Part shown: positions 35,350 through 43,378 of the stretch, piece after piece
How positions within the stretch are numbered: the first letter of the stretch is position 1
How the letters are laid out: the number at the start of each line of letters is the position of its first letter
DNA from: Pseudomonadales bacterium
GTDB lineage: Bacteria; Pseudomonadota; Gammaproteobacteria; Pseudomonadales; JAHRWD01
Direction of reading: 5' to 3'
DNA length: 44,563 nucleotides
Assembly: GCA_016763075.1 (NCBI GenBank)
Contig: JAESUM010000027.1
Coordinates: forward strand, 1 to 44,563
The notes under the pieces: model-generated
Database searches by the model: none
What the model was told of the DNA's origin: nothing
The model's input: only the letters and a program-made list of their open reading frames with translations
Translations under genes and position numbers: made by a program

Positions 35350-36327
35350 ATGACGTTCATCGTATTTGATGATCAAAAGATCGAGCTTTCCGATGGGCAG
35401 ACAGTATTGTCTGCCCTGCTTGATCAAGGGTTTGATATTCCAAATAGTTGCCAGGCCGGTGCATGCCAAACATGCATGATGCAAGTGAAAGAAGGCGAGA
35501 TTCCGGCCAAAGCACAAGCCGGTTTGAAAGACACCTTAAAGGCTCAAGGTTATTTTTTGGCTTGTAATTGCACGCCGCAAAAGCCTCTTAATATTACTGC
35601 CTGTAACGCCGCAAAAATGCGTACCAGCGCAAAAGTTGTAGCGCATGATGCATTGGGTACCGACGTAATGCGGCTCAGGGTGAAGCCAGCCGAGCCATTT
35701 ACGTACCATCCAGGCCAATACCTGACTATTTGGAAAACCGAAACCATAGGCCGAAGTTACTCTATAGCCAGTGTGGCGGATTTTGACCACTACGTAGAGC
35801 TGCATATTCGGCGAGTAAAAAATGGCGTTGTGAGCCGCTGGTTGTACGACAATGTAGCCGTGGGCGAAAGCATTCAAATTCAGCAAGCTACTGGTAATTG
35901 CTTTTATACACACGGAAATCCAGAACAAAATATTCTATTAGCAGGAACCGGTACAGGGCTTGCACCTCTTATTGGGGTTGCGCGTGATGCGCTTCAACAT
36001 GACCACAGCGGTGCCATACATTTGATCCACGGTGCATCTACCGTAGATGATTTATACATGCACCAAACACTGGTAAAAATGGCACAGCTGTATTCAAATT
36101 TTTATTACTACGCCTGCGTGCGAAAAGCAGAACGCGTGAGCCTGCCCGTAACCGGTGAATCGATTCAAACTATTATGATGTCGGTTGCTGCAGTGCCCGC
36201 ACAATGGAAAGTGTATTTGTGCGGCGGCCCTAATATGGTGAGCTCGCTCAAAAAGGCTATATTCCTTGCCGGCGCTAGCATGAAAAACATCTACAGCGAC
36301 CCTTTTATTACTTCACACTCCTCTTAG
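35350..36327 (+). CDS. Ferredoxin-NAD(P)H reductase with N-terminal 2Fe-2S domain
   Basis: The 325-residue product has a plant-type ferredoxin domain (about 1-85) with cluster ligands in CQAGACQTC and a fourth Cys in FLACNC. An FAD domain follows (about 95-190; GRSYSIAS) and then an NAD domain (about 195-320; LLAGTGTGLAPLIG and VYLCGGPNMV). Members supply electrons to oxygenases or globins. Here the gene abuts a truncated hemoglobin, so re-reduction of the heme during NO or O2 chemistry is the likely role (inferred). No oxygenase subunit is nearby. Confidence 0.92.
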   Translation: MTFIVFDDQKIELSDGQTVLSALLDQGFDIPNSCQAGACQTCMMQVKEGEIPAKAQAGLKDTLKAQGYFLACNCTPQKPLNITACNAAKMRTSAKVVAHDALGTDVMRLRVKPAEPFTYHPGQYLTIWKTETIGRSYSIASVADFDHYVELHIRRVKNGVVSRWLYDNVAVGESIQIQQATGNCFYTHGNPEQNILLAGTGTGLAPLIGVARDALQHDHSGAIHLIHGASTVDDLYMHQTLVKMAQLYSNFYYYACVRKAERVSLPVTGESIQTIMMSVAAVPAQWKVYLCGGPNMVSSLKKAIFLAGASMKNIYSDPFITSHSS

Positions 36328-36411
36328 TGTTTTTTGGGTTGCGCCTGCACAAAACGTTTAATTTCGCATTAAATTGTTTCTGGTTTTGAATGCCCCCGAG
36401 CCAACTAATGG

Positions 36412-36425
36412 GCTAAAATTTTAGC
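36412..36425. promoter_or_regulatory. Perfect 14-bp palindrome upstream of the flavin monooxygenase gene
   Basis: GCTAAAATTTTAGC is a perfect palindrome in the 270-base gap 36328-36597, about 170 bases before the gene. It could be an operator. No regulator family can be named from it. Nothing else is seen in this gap. Confidence 0.4.
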
Positions 36426-36597
36426 TTATTGTTATGGGTGTGGACGGTTGATAATTTGCATTCATTCCGCTGCTTGTGCAATACCTTCACAAGCTTACTG
36501 GGTACCTATGCATTCGATTGCGGCATTGACATCCCTCAATCTATGCAGTCTGATGTCTAGAGGATAAAAATAAAAATTCCCAGGGAGGATGAACATT

Positions 36598-37719
36598 ATG
36601 CATACAGATTTGGCTAAGAAATTAGGTATTGAATATCCAATATTTGCCTTTACCCATTGCCGCGATGTAGTAGCAGCGGTGACGAATGCCGGTGGAATCG
36701 GCGTGCTCGGAGCCACCGGCTTTAACGCCGAGCAGCTAGAAGTTGAACTCAGCTGGATTGACGAACGCGTAGGCGGCAAGCCCTACGGCGTTGATGTCAT
36801 TATTCCCAACAAGTATGTGGGCCAGAATGAACAGGATCAAGGCAAAGCGTTGGCTATGGTAAAAGCTGCCATCCCGCAAGGGCATCGCGATTTTGTAGCC
36901 GGGCTGTGCGATGAAAACGGCGTGCCGAAGTTACCCGCTGATAAACCATTCGAAGACAGAATGAGCATGACTGAAGCCACCTCGGCTCCGCTGGTAGATG
37001 TGGCGCTGCAGCATGACAACTGCAAATTGATAGCCAATGCTCTGGGTACACCTCCAGCGCATGTCATTAAACAAGTGCAGGATTCCGGGCGTATGATTGG
37101 CGCACTGTGCGGTAAAACCAAACATGCTCAATACCACATTGATGCAGGGTTAGATTTTATCATCGCTATGGGTGGCGAAGGTGGCGGCCACTCTGGCGAT
37201 GTAAGCAGTGTTGTGCTTTGGCCTGAAGTGGTCAAGCTTGCTGGAGATACCCCAGTGATTGCCGCAGGCGGTATTGGTAGTGGGCAGCAAATGGCCGCAG
37301 CTTTGGCTCTCGGTGCAGAGGGCGTTTGGTGTGGTTCGATCTGGCTTACGGTTGCAGAAGCCGCTACTTCTAATCCACAAAAGGAACGGATGTTTGAAGC
37401 CGGCTCTAGCGATACCGTACGTTCCAAAAGTTTTACCGGAAAACCCGTGCGAATGTTACGCAATAAATGGACTGATGCTTGGGATTCTGCAGATAACCCC
37501 GATCCATTGGGCGCGCCAATGCAGGGCATGCTAACCAGCGAGGCCACCACGCGTATGCGACAATATCCGAGTAAATCTCAGGATATAACCTTTAGCCCAG
37601 TAGGTCAGATTGTTGGCACCATGAACGAAACCATCAGTGCCCGTGATTTGGTGATGGAATTAGTGACAGGCTATCTCGATAGCGCTGAGCGGCTCACAAG
37701 CCTATTGCCCAAGAGCTAG
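36598..37719 (+). CDS. Nitronate monooxygenase-like FMN-dependent TIM-barrel protein
   Basis: This 373-residue protein belongs to the 2-nitropropane dioxygenase/NMO family, which oxidises nitronates with FMN; the family also includes enoyl reductases such as FabK. Landmarks are the N-terminal EYPIFAF, GGIGVLGATG, the FMN-phosphate loop AMGGEGGGHSGD, and PVIAAGGIGSGQQMAAALALGAEGVWCGS. GGAGG ends nine bases before ATG 36598; ATG 36589 directly abuts that site and is rejected. Exact substrate is unknown. Confidence 0.85.
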   Translation: MHTDLAKKLGIEYPIFAFTHCRDVVAAVTNAGGIGVLGATGFNAEQLEVELSWIDERVGGKPYGVDVIIPNKYVGQNEQDQGKALAMVKAAIPQGHRDFVAGLCDENGVPKLPADKPFEDRMSMTEATSAPLVDVALQHDNCKLIANALGTPPAHVIKQVQDSGRMIGALCGKTKHAQYHIDAGLDFIIAMGGEGGGHSGDVSSVVLWPEVVKLAGDTPVIAAGGIGSGQQMAAALALGAEGVWCGSIWLTVAEAATSNPQKERMFEAGSSDTVRSKSFTGKPVRMLRNKWTDAWDSADNPDPLGAPMQGMLTSEATTRMRQYPSKSQDITFSPVGQIVGTMNETISARDLVMELVTGYLDSAERLTSLLPKS

Positions 37720-37746
37720 CTAGGTGAAGCAAGAACTTTAATAGGC

Positions 37747-37795
37747 TAACGCCGATATAGGCATGCAAATTGTGCGGATACCTGCATCGGCGTTA
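37747..37795. terminator. Terminator between converging flavin monooxygenase and peroxiredoxin genes
   Basis: TAACGCCGAT (37747-37756) pairs perfectly with ATCGGCGTTA (37786-37795), and a shorter inner stem follows. Position between convergent genes suggests use in both directions. Confidence 0.7.
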
Positions 37796-37836
37796 TTCAG
37801 CGTGAAGCTAGTTCAACATATGCCCCAAAGTATTGA

Positions 37837-38361
37837 TCAACCTTGCTTCAAATAATTGAGCATGGTGTCTGCATCACTCACCTCAAAAGGGTCTTCCGGG
37901 CAGTTATCCATCAAGCCTTGCTCTGCAAACAACTGTTTGATTTCTCCATCTACAACATGCATGGAATAGCGCCAAGAACGATCGCCAAACCCAACGTTCT
38001 CTTTCTTAACTAACATGCCCATTTGGCGGGTAAAATCGCCATTGCCGTCTGGCAACATTTTCACGTTGCTTATCTCAAGCTGCTTCGCCCATTGAAACAT
38101 ACTGAAGGCATCGTTCACGCTGATACAGTAAATCTCGTCAACGCCCTGCGCTTTAAACGCTTCATAGTTGGATTCGTAGCCTGGTAAATGCGTGCTCGAA
38201 CAGGTTGGCGTAAAGGCACCGGGTAGGGCAAGTACAACAATGCTCTTGCCTTTGAATAGCTCGCTTGAGGCGACTGGCTGCCAGCGAAAAGGGTTGTCTC
38301 CGCCAACGCTTTCGTCGCGTACGCGTGTTTTAAAAGTGATTTCTGGGACTGTATTTTTCAT
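37837..38361 (-). CDS. Peroxiredoxin, Prx5-type
   Basis: The 174-residue product reduces H2O2 or organic peroxides by a thiol. The peroxidatic Cys54 lies in PGAFTPTCSSTHLPGY, the Prx5 signature, and a second Cys is near the C-terminus in MDNCPEDPFEVSDADTML, as in Prx5/glutaredoxin-type enzymes. The start is the ATG whose first base is 38361, with GGAA about eight bases upstream; an ATG 11 codons earlier lacks a site. The gene is divergent from oxyR with an OxyR-like site between them. Confidence 0.93.
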   Translation of the reverse strand: MKNTVPEITFKTRVRDESVGGDNPFRWQPVASSELFKGKSIVVLALPGAFTPTCSSTHLPGYESNYEAFKAQGVDEIYCISVNDAFSMFQWAKQLEISNVKMLPDGNGDFTRQMGMLVKKENVGFGDRSWRYSMHVVDGEIKQLFAEQGLMDNCPEDPFEVSDADTMLNYLKQG

Positions 38362-38433
38362 ATTAAATTCCGTTGTGAAAATGAGATCCTGCAAACTAAG
38401 CGACAGTATTCGTTATAAACCATAAATGTTAAA

Positions 38434-38470
38434 ATGAATTGTTTTTATAGAAACGATAGATAAAAACTAT
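38434..38470. promoter_or_regulatory. OxyR-binding site in the peroxiredoxin/oxyR intergenic region
   Basis: ATAGATAAAAACTAT (38456-38470) fits the OxyR half-site ATAG-N-T-N3-A-N-CTAT at every defined position. A degenerate partner half-site (38434-38448) lies at the expected seven-base spacing. The site is 74 bases before oxyR and 72 before the peroxiredoxin start. Confidence 0.75.
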
Positions 38471-38544
38471 TATTGGGTTCGGTGTGGTTAACTCGGGCTC
38501 TGCATGTACGTCATACATGTAGAACCAGCTAAAATGGAGTGGCA

Positions 38545-39414
38545 ATGAACCTTAAAGATCTTAAATATTTGGTGGCAGTGGCGCAGCATCGTAGCTTTGT
38601 GCAAGCGGCGGCAGCGTGCTTTGTTAGTCAGCCAACCCTAAGTACCCAAATTAAAAAGGTGGAACAAAGCTTAGGCGTACAAGTGTTTGAACGCACTAAC
38701 AAAAAAGTGATGCTGACTGAGATTGGCGAAGAGCTTGTCGCATCGGCACGCTTAATTTTAGCCGAAGTCGAGCGGATGAAAATAATGGCCGAAAACGCCC
38801 ACGACCCAATGGCTGGAAACCTGCGTATTGGCGCGTTTCCGTCGTTGTCGAGTTATCTGTTCCCGTCGACTGTTTCGATCATAAAAAACCAATTGCCAAA
38901 CATCAAACTGATTCTGGTCGAAGAAAAAACCAATGTTTTAATTGGCATGTTAGAGCGCGGCGAGCTGGATGCTGCTTTTTTGGCTTTGCCTGTAAAAGAA
39001 GATTTTTTGGTCACCAAAACTTTATTTGAAGAGAATTTTGAGCTTGCGGTTGCCAGCGACCACCACCTTGCAAAAAACAAAACCATTAGCGCCTCAGCCT
39101 TGAATGAGCAGCCATTACTGTTATTGGATGAAGGGCATTGTATGCGAGACCAAGCCCTACAGTTTTGCCAGCAAAGTGGCGCGCAAGAGCAATTGGGCGT
39201 GCGCGCGGCAAGCTTAGAAACGCTTCGGCAAATGGTGATTGCTGGTACCGGAATGACCTTAATGCCGCGGATAGCCATTAGGCGCGATGAGTCATCCATA
39301 GCTTATATTCCATTTAACGACCCAGCGCCAAAACGTACGATAGGGCTGGTGTGGCGCAAAAGCACCGTACGAACCGAACTTATGGAAAAATTAGTCGAAT
39401 GGTTCAAAGAATAA
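38545..39414 (+). CDS. oxyR: Hydrogen peroxide sensor and LysR-type activator OxyR
   Basis: OxyR activates antioxidant genes after peroxide forms a disulfide. The 289-residue product has an N-terminal winged helix-turn-helix (FVQAAAACFVSQPTLSTQIKKVE) and a sensor domain in which Cys199 and Cys208 (GHCMRDQALQFC) keep exactly the E. coli numbering and spacing. GGAG stands five bases before ATG 38545. It is divergent from a peroxiredoxin gene, its likely target. Confidence 0.96.
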   Translation: MNLKDLKYLVAVAQHRSFVQAAAACFVSQPTLSTQIKKVEQSLGVQVFERTNKKVMLTEIGEELVASARLILAEVERMKIMAENAHDPMAGNLRIGAFPSLSSYLFPSTVSIIKNQLPNIKLILVEEKTNVLIGMLERGELDAAFLALPVKEDFLVTKTLFEENFELAVASDHHLAKNKTISASALNEQPLLLLDEGHCMRDQALQFCQQSGAQEQLGVRAASLETLRQMVIAGTGMTLMPRIAIRRDESSIAYIPFNDPAPKRTIGLVWRKSTVRTELMEKLVEWFKE

Positions 39415-39451
39415 GCTAAGTCAGCGGTGGTTTTGCGCAGCATATTGCAGG

Positions 39452-39498
39452 GTAAAATTTTTAGTTACAACTTGTTACATCTTGTAACCGCTGTGAAA
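39452..39498 (+). promoter_or_regulatory. Phased direct repeats, likely CpxR-type operator
   Basis: GTAAA (39452), GTTAC (39464), GTTAC (39474) and GTAAC (39484) are followed by TGAAA (39494). The last four boxes repeat every 10 bases, one helical turn, which is typical of OmpR-family response regulators; CpxR of E. coli uses GTAAA-N5-GTAAA. The array is 85 bases upstream of the CpxP-like gene, with a TACTAT -10-like box at 39521. Confidence 0.6.
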
Positions 39499-39582
39499 AG
39501 GTCATGAGCCGTTCCTTAGCTACTATTAGCTCCAGCAAGTCCTGATATAAATACCATTTGTTCAATACAAAGGAGATAGCCC

Positions 39583-40083
39583 ATGAAGAAGACCAAAAAA
39601 TTGATCGTTGGCTCGTTGATCGCCATTACATTAGGAACCGTTGGTGTATTGGCCGCCGGTGGGTTCGAGCACCGTTGGGGGCACCAAGGTCAAATGGCGG
39701 GCATGATTGCAGAACGAATGCTGAAGCATGCAACCAAAGAATTGGACCTGACCGAAGTGCAGCAACAAAACCTTGAGGTGCTTCAGCAGAAAGTACTGTC
39801 TTTGCGCAGTGAAGGCCGGGAAGCCAAACGTGAGACCCGAAAACAAGTGATGATGCAGTTGTCTCAACCGACCTTAGATCAAGAGCAAGTCATGAACCTA
39901 GTGCGTGAGCGCTTACAAATGGCGGAGCAAAAAGCACCTGAAGTCATTGCTGCTTTAGCGGTCTTTTCAGACAGCCTAACCGCAGAGCAAAAAGAGATCA
40001 TTAAAAGCAGAATTGAAAACCGCAAGAACCATCACGGCGAACACCATGGCCAGAATCAGGGTGGACACCCAGCTCATCGTTGA
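39583..40083 (+). CDS. cpxP: Periplasmic CpxP/Spy-family protein
   Basis: The 166-residue product has a signal peptide (about 1-26, KKLIVGSLIAITLGTVGVLAAG) and two LTxxQ-type motifs, DLTEVQQQNL and SLTAEQKEII, as in CpxP and Spy chaperones. CpxP dampens the CpxA kinase and binds misfolded proteins. The C-terminus is His-rich (NHHGEHHGQNQGGHPAHR), suggesting metal binding. AAGGAGA precedes the ATG. It is in tandem with its regulator genes, not divergent as in E. coli. Confidence 0.85.
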   Translation: MKKTKKLIVGSLIAITLGTVGVLAAGGFEHRWGHQGQMAGMIAERMLKHATKELDLTEVQQQNLEVLQQKVLSLRSEGREAKRETRKQVMMQLSQPTLDQEQVMNLVRERLQMAEQKAPEVIAALAVFSDSLTAEQKEIIKSRIENRKNHHGEHHGQNQGGHPAHR

Positions 40084-40103
40084 TTCGCGTTGAAATAAAG
40101 TTG

Positions 40104-40150
40104 CCCCGATTCAAATCACTGTAAAGTGGGTTTGGATCGGGGTATATTTT
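40104..40150 (+). terminator. Terminator between cpxP and cpxR
   Basis: CCCCGAT...ATCGGGG closes a long stem (40104-40119 with 40126-40142, with G-T pairs and one bulge), followed by TATATTTTATT. It probably separates a short cpxP mRNA from the regulator genes, or attenuates between them. Confidence 0.8.
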
Positions 40151-40196
40151 ATTGTGGTAATCGAATCTTGAAAAGCGTTAACGTTGGAATCTGTAC

Positions 40197-40868
40197 ATGA
40201 CCAAAATCCTGCTGATTGATGACGACGAACAACTAGGCCCACCATTAACGGTCTATTTTGAACGTTATGATCTTCAGCTCCAGCAAGTCACGCATCCGCA
40301 ACAAGGCCTTAGTGCCGTGCACGACGGCGACTACCAATTGGTGATCTTGGATATCATGCTACCAGATATGGACGGTTTTGAAGTATGCCGAGAATTACGT
40401 AAAACCAGCGATATTCCGGTAATCATGCTTACCGCCCGTGGCGAAGTGATGGACCGCGTGATCGGTTTGGAACTAGGAGCAGACGACTATTTGCCAAAAC
40501 CCTTCGAACCACGAGAACTCGTCGCGCGAATCCAGACTATTTTAAAGAGAAGTAAGCCCCACGAAAACGGCTCTGCTTTGAACTATGGCCCCTTATCCAT
40601 TGATCTGAAATATCGTCATGTCGAAGTTGATGGCCGAGCGCTAGAGCTAAGCGGGCGGGAGTTTCAGTTACTCGTGCTGCTGGCAAAAGAGCCCGGCCGT
40701 AACTACACCCGCGACCAAATTTTGAGTGAGCTACGTGGCATAGACGCCGAGCTATTTTCACGCTCAGTCGATATTTCTGTAAGCCGCCTAAGAAGCAAAC
40801 TAAAACCCCTAGACTGCATAAAAACCAACTGGGGTTCAGGGTACTGCTTTGTTGAGCCGGTTAGCTAG
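40197..40868 (+). CDS. cpxR: OmpR-family response regulator, CpxR-like
   Basis: The 223-residue product has a receiver domain (about 1-118) with DDD8-10, phospho-Asp52 in LVILDIMLPDMDG, Thr in MLTARGE and Lys in YLPKPFEP. A winged-helix DNA-binding domain follows (about 125-220; LSGREFQLLVLLA, RSVDISVSRLRSKL). Neighbours encode a CpxP-like protein and a sensor kinase, so control of envelope stress is likely. The phased repeats upstream of cpxP fit its binding mode. Confidence 0.9.
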   Translation: MTKILLIDDDEQLGPPLTVYFERYDLQLQQVTHPQQGLSAVHDGDYQLVILDIMLPDMDGFEVCRELRKTSDIPVIMLTARGEVMDRVIGLELGADDYLPKPFEPRELVARIQTILKRSKPHENGSALNYGPLSIDLKYRHVEVDGRALELSGREFQLLVLLAKEPGRNYTRDQILSELRGIDAELFSRSVDISVSRLRSKLKPLDCIKTNWGSGYCFVEPVS

Positions 40869-41008
40869 AAATATTGCGTGTAACCGATAAGCTACATTCT
40901 TGAGTGTGGCCAATTTATACTACTGCGTAACTTCCTGCTGCTTTCCCGCCAGCATGATCTAACGTACTGAGGTACAAAAAACGTGAATAGAAACCATGTA
41001 TCCCAGCC

Positions 41009-42307
41009 ATGAAAAAACTAATTAATAGTATTCGTTATTCGCTCATTTCTAGGGTGATTCTCCTTTTCTTGCTGACTGCATTTTCGCTTGTGGTGGTGGT
41101 GCGTTTAAGTATTTTAGCCATTGTAAGTACTCAATTTAAAGACAATGTACTGCCGCATGTGGTTGAGTATCAGCACTACATAGAAAAAGAAATAGGCTTT
41201 CCTGCAAATGTTATTACCGCGCAACAGATCGCGCAGAGAAGCGGTGCCATTATTCATATTCGTAGTGCAGATATTAACTGGTCGTCGGATGGCAGACCCT
41301 TTGATCCCAGCGTATTAGAATTCAAGCAGCATGATAACAATCGGCTCAAGTATTGTGATTTAAATAATATTCGCTACCTTCTTTCGGAGCAAAATAACCA
41401 AAAAATATATGTTGGGTTTTCTCGAAGATTAAAACAACGCGGCGAGGGATTAGTCTCTTTATTGGTAATTATTGGTATTATTTACTTTTGTTATAAGGGC
41501 ATCCGCTGGCTATTTAGCCCTATTGGAACCATCCGCATAGGGGTTCAAAAAATGGGCGAAGGGGAGTTGGATCACCGTATTCAAATCAGTAGAAAAGACG
41601 AGCTGGGTGAACTGGCCAGTGCCGTCAACACCATGGCTGGCGACATTGAAGGAATGCTTGATTCAAAGCGTGAAATGTTGCTAGCCATAAGTCATGAATT
41701 ACGCTCACCATTGACCCGCAGTCGGGTATCGGTTGAACTCATTGAAGACGATACCATTCGCGAAAACCTCAGCCGCGATATGAAAGAAATGGAACAACTC
41801 ATCACAGAGTTGCTAGAAAGCGAGCGCCTAAACCAGCGCCACGCACAGCTCAACCGTTCAGCGGTTTTGGTCAATGATTTAGTTTTCACTGTGCTGGAGG
41901 AAAGTTTTCCTAATGACGATATTCGAACTCACCTTGCAGCCGAGAATACCGAAGTACAACTAGATGACGCAAGAACTCGATTACTTATAAAAAACCTGTT
42001 AGCTAATGCCGTGCGCCACAACCGGTTGGAGCAAGGCGGCGTTGAGATATCAACCGTATTGCGACCAGACTGTGTAGAAATTTGCGTGGTAGATCATGGT
42101 GCGGGTATTGCGCCAGAGCACCTGCCACGGATTACCGAGCCGTTTTATCGGCCCGACCCATCGCGTCAGCGCAAGACTGGCGGGTACGGATTGGGATTGT
42201 ACCTTTGCCGTATGATTGCCGAAGCACACGACGGGAGCATAAAAATAGATAGCCAACTAGGCCAAGGTACGCAAGTTCGGGTGATACTCCAACTCGAAAA
42301 GCATTGA
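41009..42307 (+). CDS. cpxA: Sensor histidine kinase, CpxA-like
   Basis: The 432-residue product has a membrane helix (about 15-38), a short periplasmic sensor of about 110 residues, a second helix (about 148-169), a HAMP domain, and HisKA with His229 in AISHELRSPLTRSR. The ATPase domain has NLLANAVRHN, DHGAGIAPEHLPR and GGYGLGLYLCR. A gap of 140 bases separates it from the regulator gene, unusually long for such a pair, and no strong ribosome site precedes ATG 41009. The Cpx label rests on the CpxP-like neighbour. Confidence 0.88.
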   Translation: MKKLINSIRYSLISRVILLFLLTAFSLVVVVRLSILAIVSTQFKDNVLPHVVEYQHYIEKEIGFPANVITAQQIAQRSGAIIHIRSADINWSSDGRPFDPSVLEFKQHDNNRLKYCDLNNIRYLLSEQNNQKIYVGFSRRLKQRGEGLVSLLVIIGIIYFCYKGIRWLFSPIGTIRIGVQKMGEGELDHRIQISRKDELGELASAVNTMAGDIEGMLDSKREMLLAISHELRSPLTRSRVSVELIEDDTIRENLSRDMKEMEQLITELLESERLNQRHAQLNRSAVLVNDLVFTVLEESFPNDDIRTHLAAENTEVQLDDARTRLLIKNLLANAVRHNRLEQGGVEISTVLRPDCVEICVVDHGAGIAPEHLPRITEPFYRPDPSRQRKTGGYGLGLYLCRMIAEAHDGSIKIDSQLGQGTQVRVILQLEKH

Positions 42308-42410
42308 ACATGGCCCAGCGCTAAATTATGGTGTGCGCGTTACGCATATTGAGTTCGGTAAGGCCGAACCGATGCAATAAAAACCTCACTATTTATAGGC
42401 TGACCTTCTG

Positions 42411-42752
42411 ATGAAACTCACCGAACAAAACGCCGAGGCCATTGGCCAACCCATTTTGGATAGCATTCTTAAAGCACATGCAGAATCAGACTATGCTGTA
42501 CTGAGCGAATTTCTTTCGGCGGATTTAAAGCTTGTGCTGACTGAAGAGGTGTTCAAAGAAGCGATTCAAAACGAGCTGTCTACCTATGGAACAGTTCGCT
42601 CAACCACCTATTTAGGGCACCTTAATCGAAAAGGTGAGCTTCAGCTACTGTGGAAAATAAGCTATGCCAAAGGCCAAGAAGATGTCTTGTGGGAGCTGTA
42701 TTTGGGTGAAGTTAACGACAAAATTGAGGTGCTTGGGCTTTGGTTCGGCTAA
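42411..42752 (+). CDS. Small soluble protein of unknown function
   Basis: The 113-residue product looks like an alpha-plus-beta, SnoaL/DUF3887-like fold: two helices (AIGQPILDSILKAHAESDYAVLSEFL) followed by strands (STTYLGHLNRKGELQLLWKISYA and VLWELYLGEVNDKIEVLGLWF). I do not recognise a specific family with confidence. No signal peptide or cysteines are present. It stands alone, 104 bases after the kinase gene. Confidence 0.65.
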   Translation: MKLTEQNAEAIGQPILDSILKAHAESDYAVLSEFLSADLKLVLTEEVFKEAIQNELSTYGTVRSTTYLGHLNRKGELQLLWKISYAKGQEDVLWELYLGEVNDKIEVLGLWFG

Positions 42753-42875
42753 CTCCTATTAACCATAAAAAATGACACCTTCGAAATAGTGTAACTAAAG
42801 CGCAACCTTTGGATGTAATTAAAGCCAGTAGCGGATTAAAACTTAAACGGTTAACCAATAGGAAGTAGACAGTAC

Positions 42876-43280
42876 GTGGAAACTTTACAAGCTGAAATTG
42901 CAGCTCAGATGGCAACCATAAGTACGCCGGTTGGATATTGGATGATCTGGATGAGAGCTATATTACTCAGCTCACTACTCTTTGCATGGAAACACAAAGA
43001 AGCACGGTGGGCGGTAGGAGCGATCGTCATGACACGTATCAGTACCATAGTTATTTTTATACTGTGGGCAAACGTGCATCTGTTTGGAATTGCACATTTG
43101 ATTTGGTGGACCCCACTATTGGTCTATTTATTGAAGTCATATCAACTTCAGGAGAAATTCAGGCAGTGGAGTTTTGTCAGAGTTTGGCATCACCTATTGT
43201 GTGCAACCATTACTGTTTCGCTGTTGTTTGATGTGCGAGACATATACCTTGTAATAACCGGCGTAAAAGCCATGCATTAA
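42876..43280 (+). CDS. Small integral membrane protein of unknown function
   Basis: The 134-residue product has about four hydrophobic stretches (around 20-38, 45-68, 72-88 and 103-130) and little else. It starts at GTG 42876 with a weak GGAAG site; ATG 42909 is an alternative start that keeps most of the protein. No family is recognised. It lies between two unrelated genes with gaps of about 100 bases on each side. Confidence 0.6.
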   Translation: METLQAEIAAQMATISTPVGYWMIWMRAILLSSLLFAWKHKEARWAVGAIVMTRISTIVIFILWANVHLFGIAHLIWWTPLLVYLLKSYQLQEKFRQWSFVRVWHHLLCATITVSLLFDVRDIYLVITGVKAMH

Positions 43281-43378
43281 GTGAAGCTGCCTTATATTTA
43301 GGTGGTGATTCGGTAACATTGCGGTACGAGTGAATTTGAAACAGGTTCCAACAAAGAACAATAAAGAGGAACAACGTT

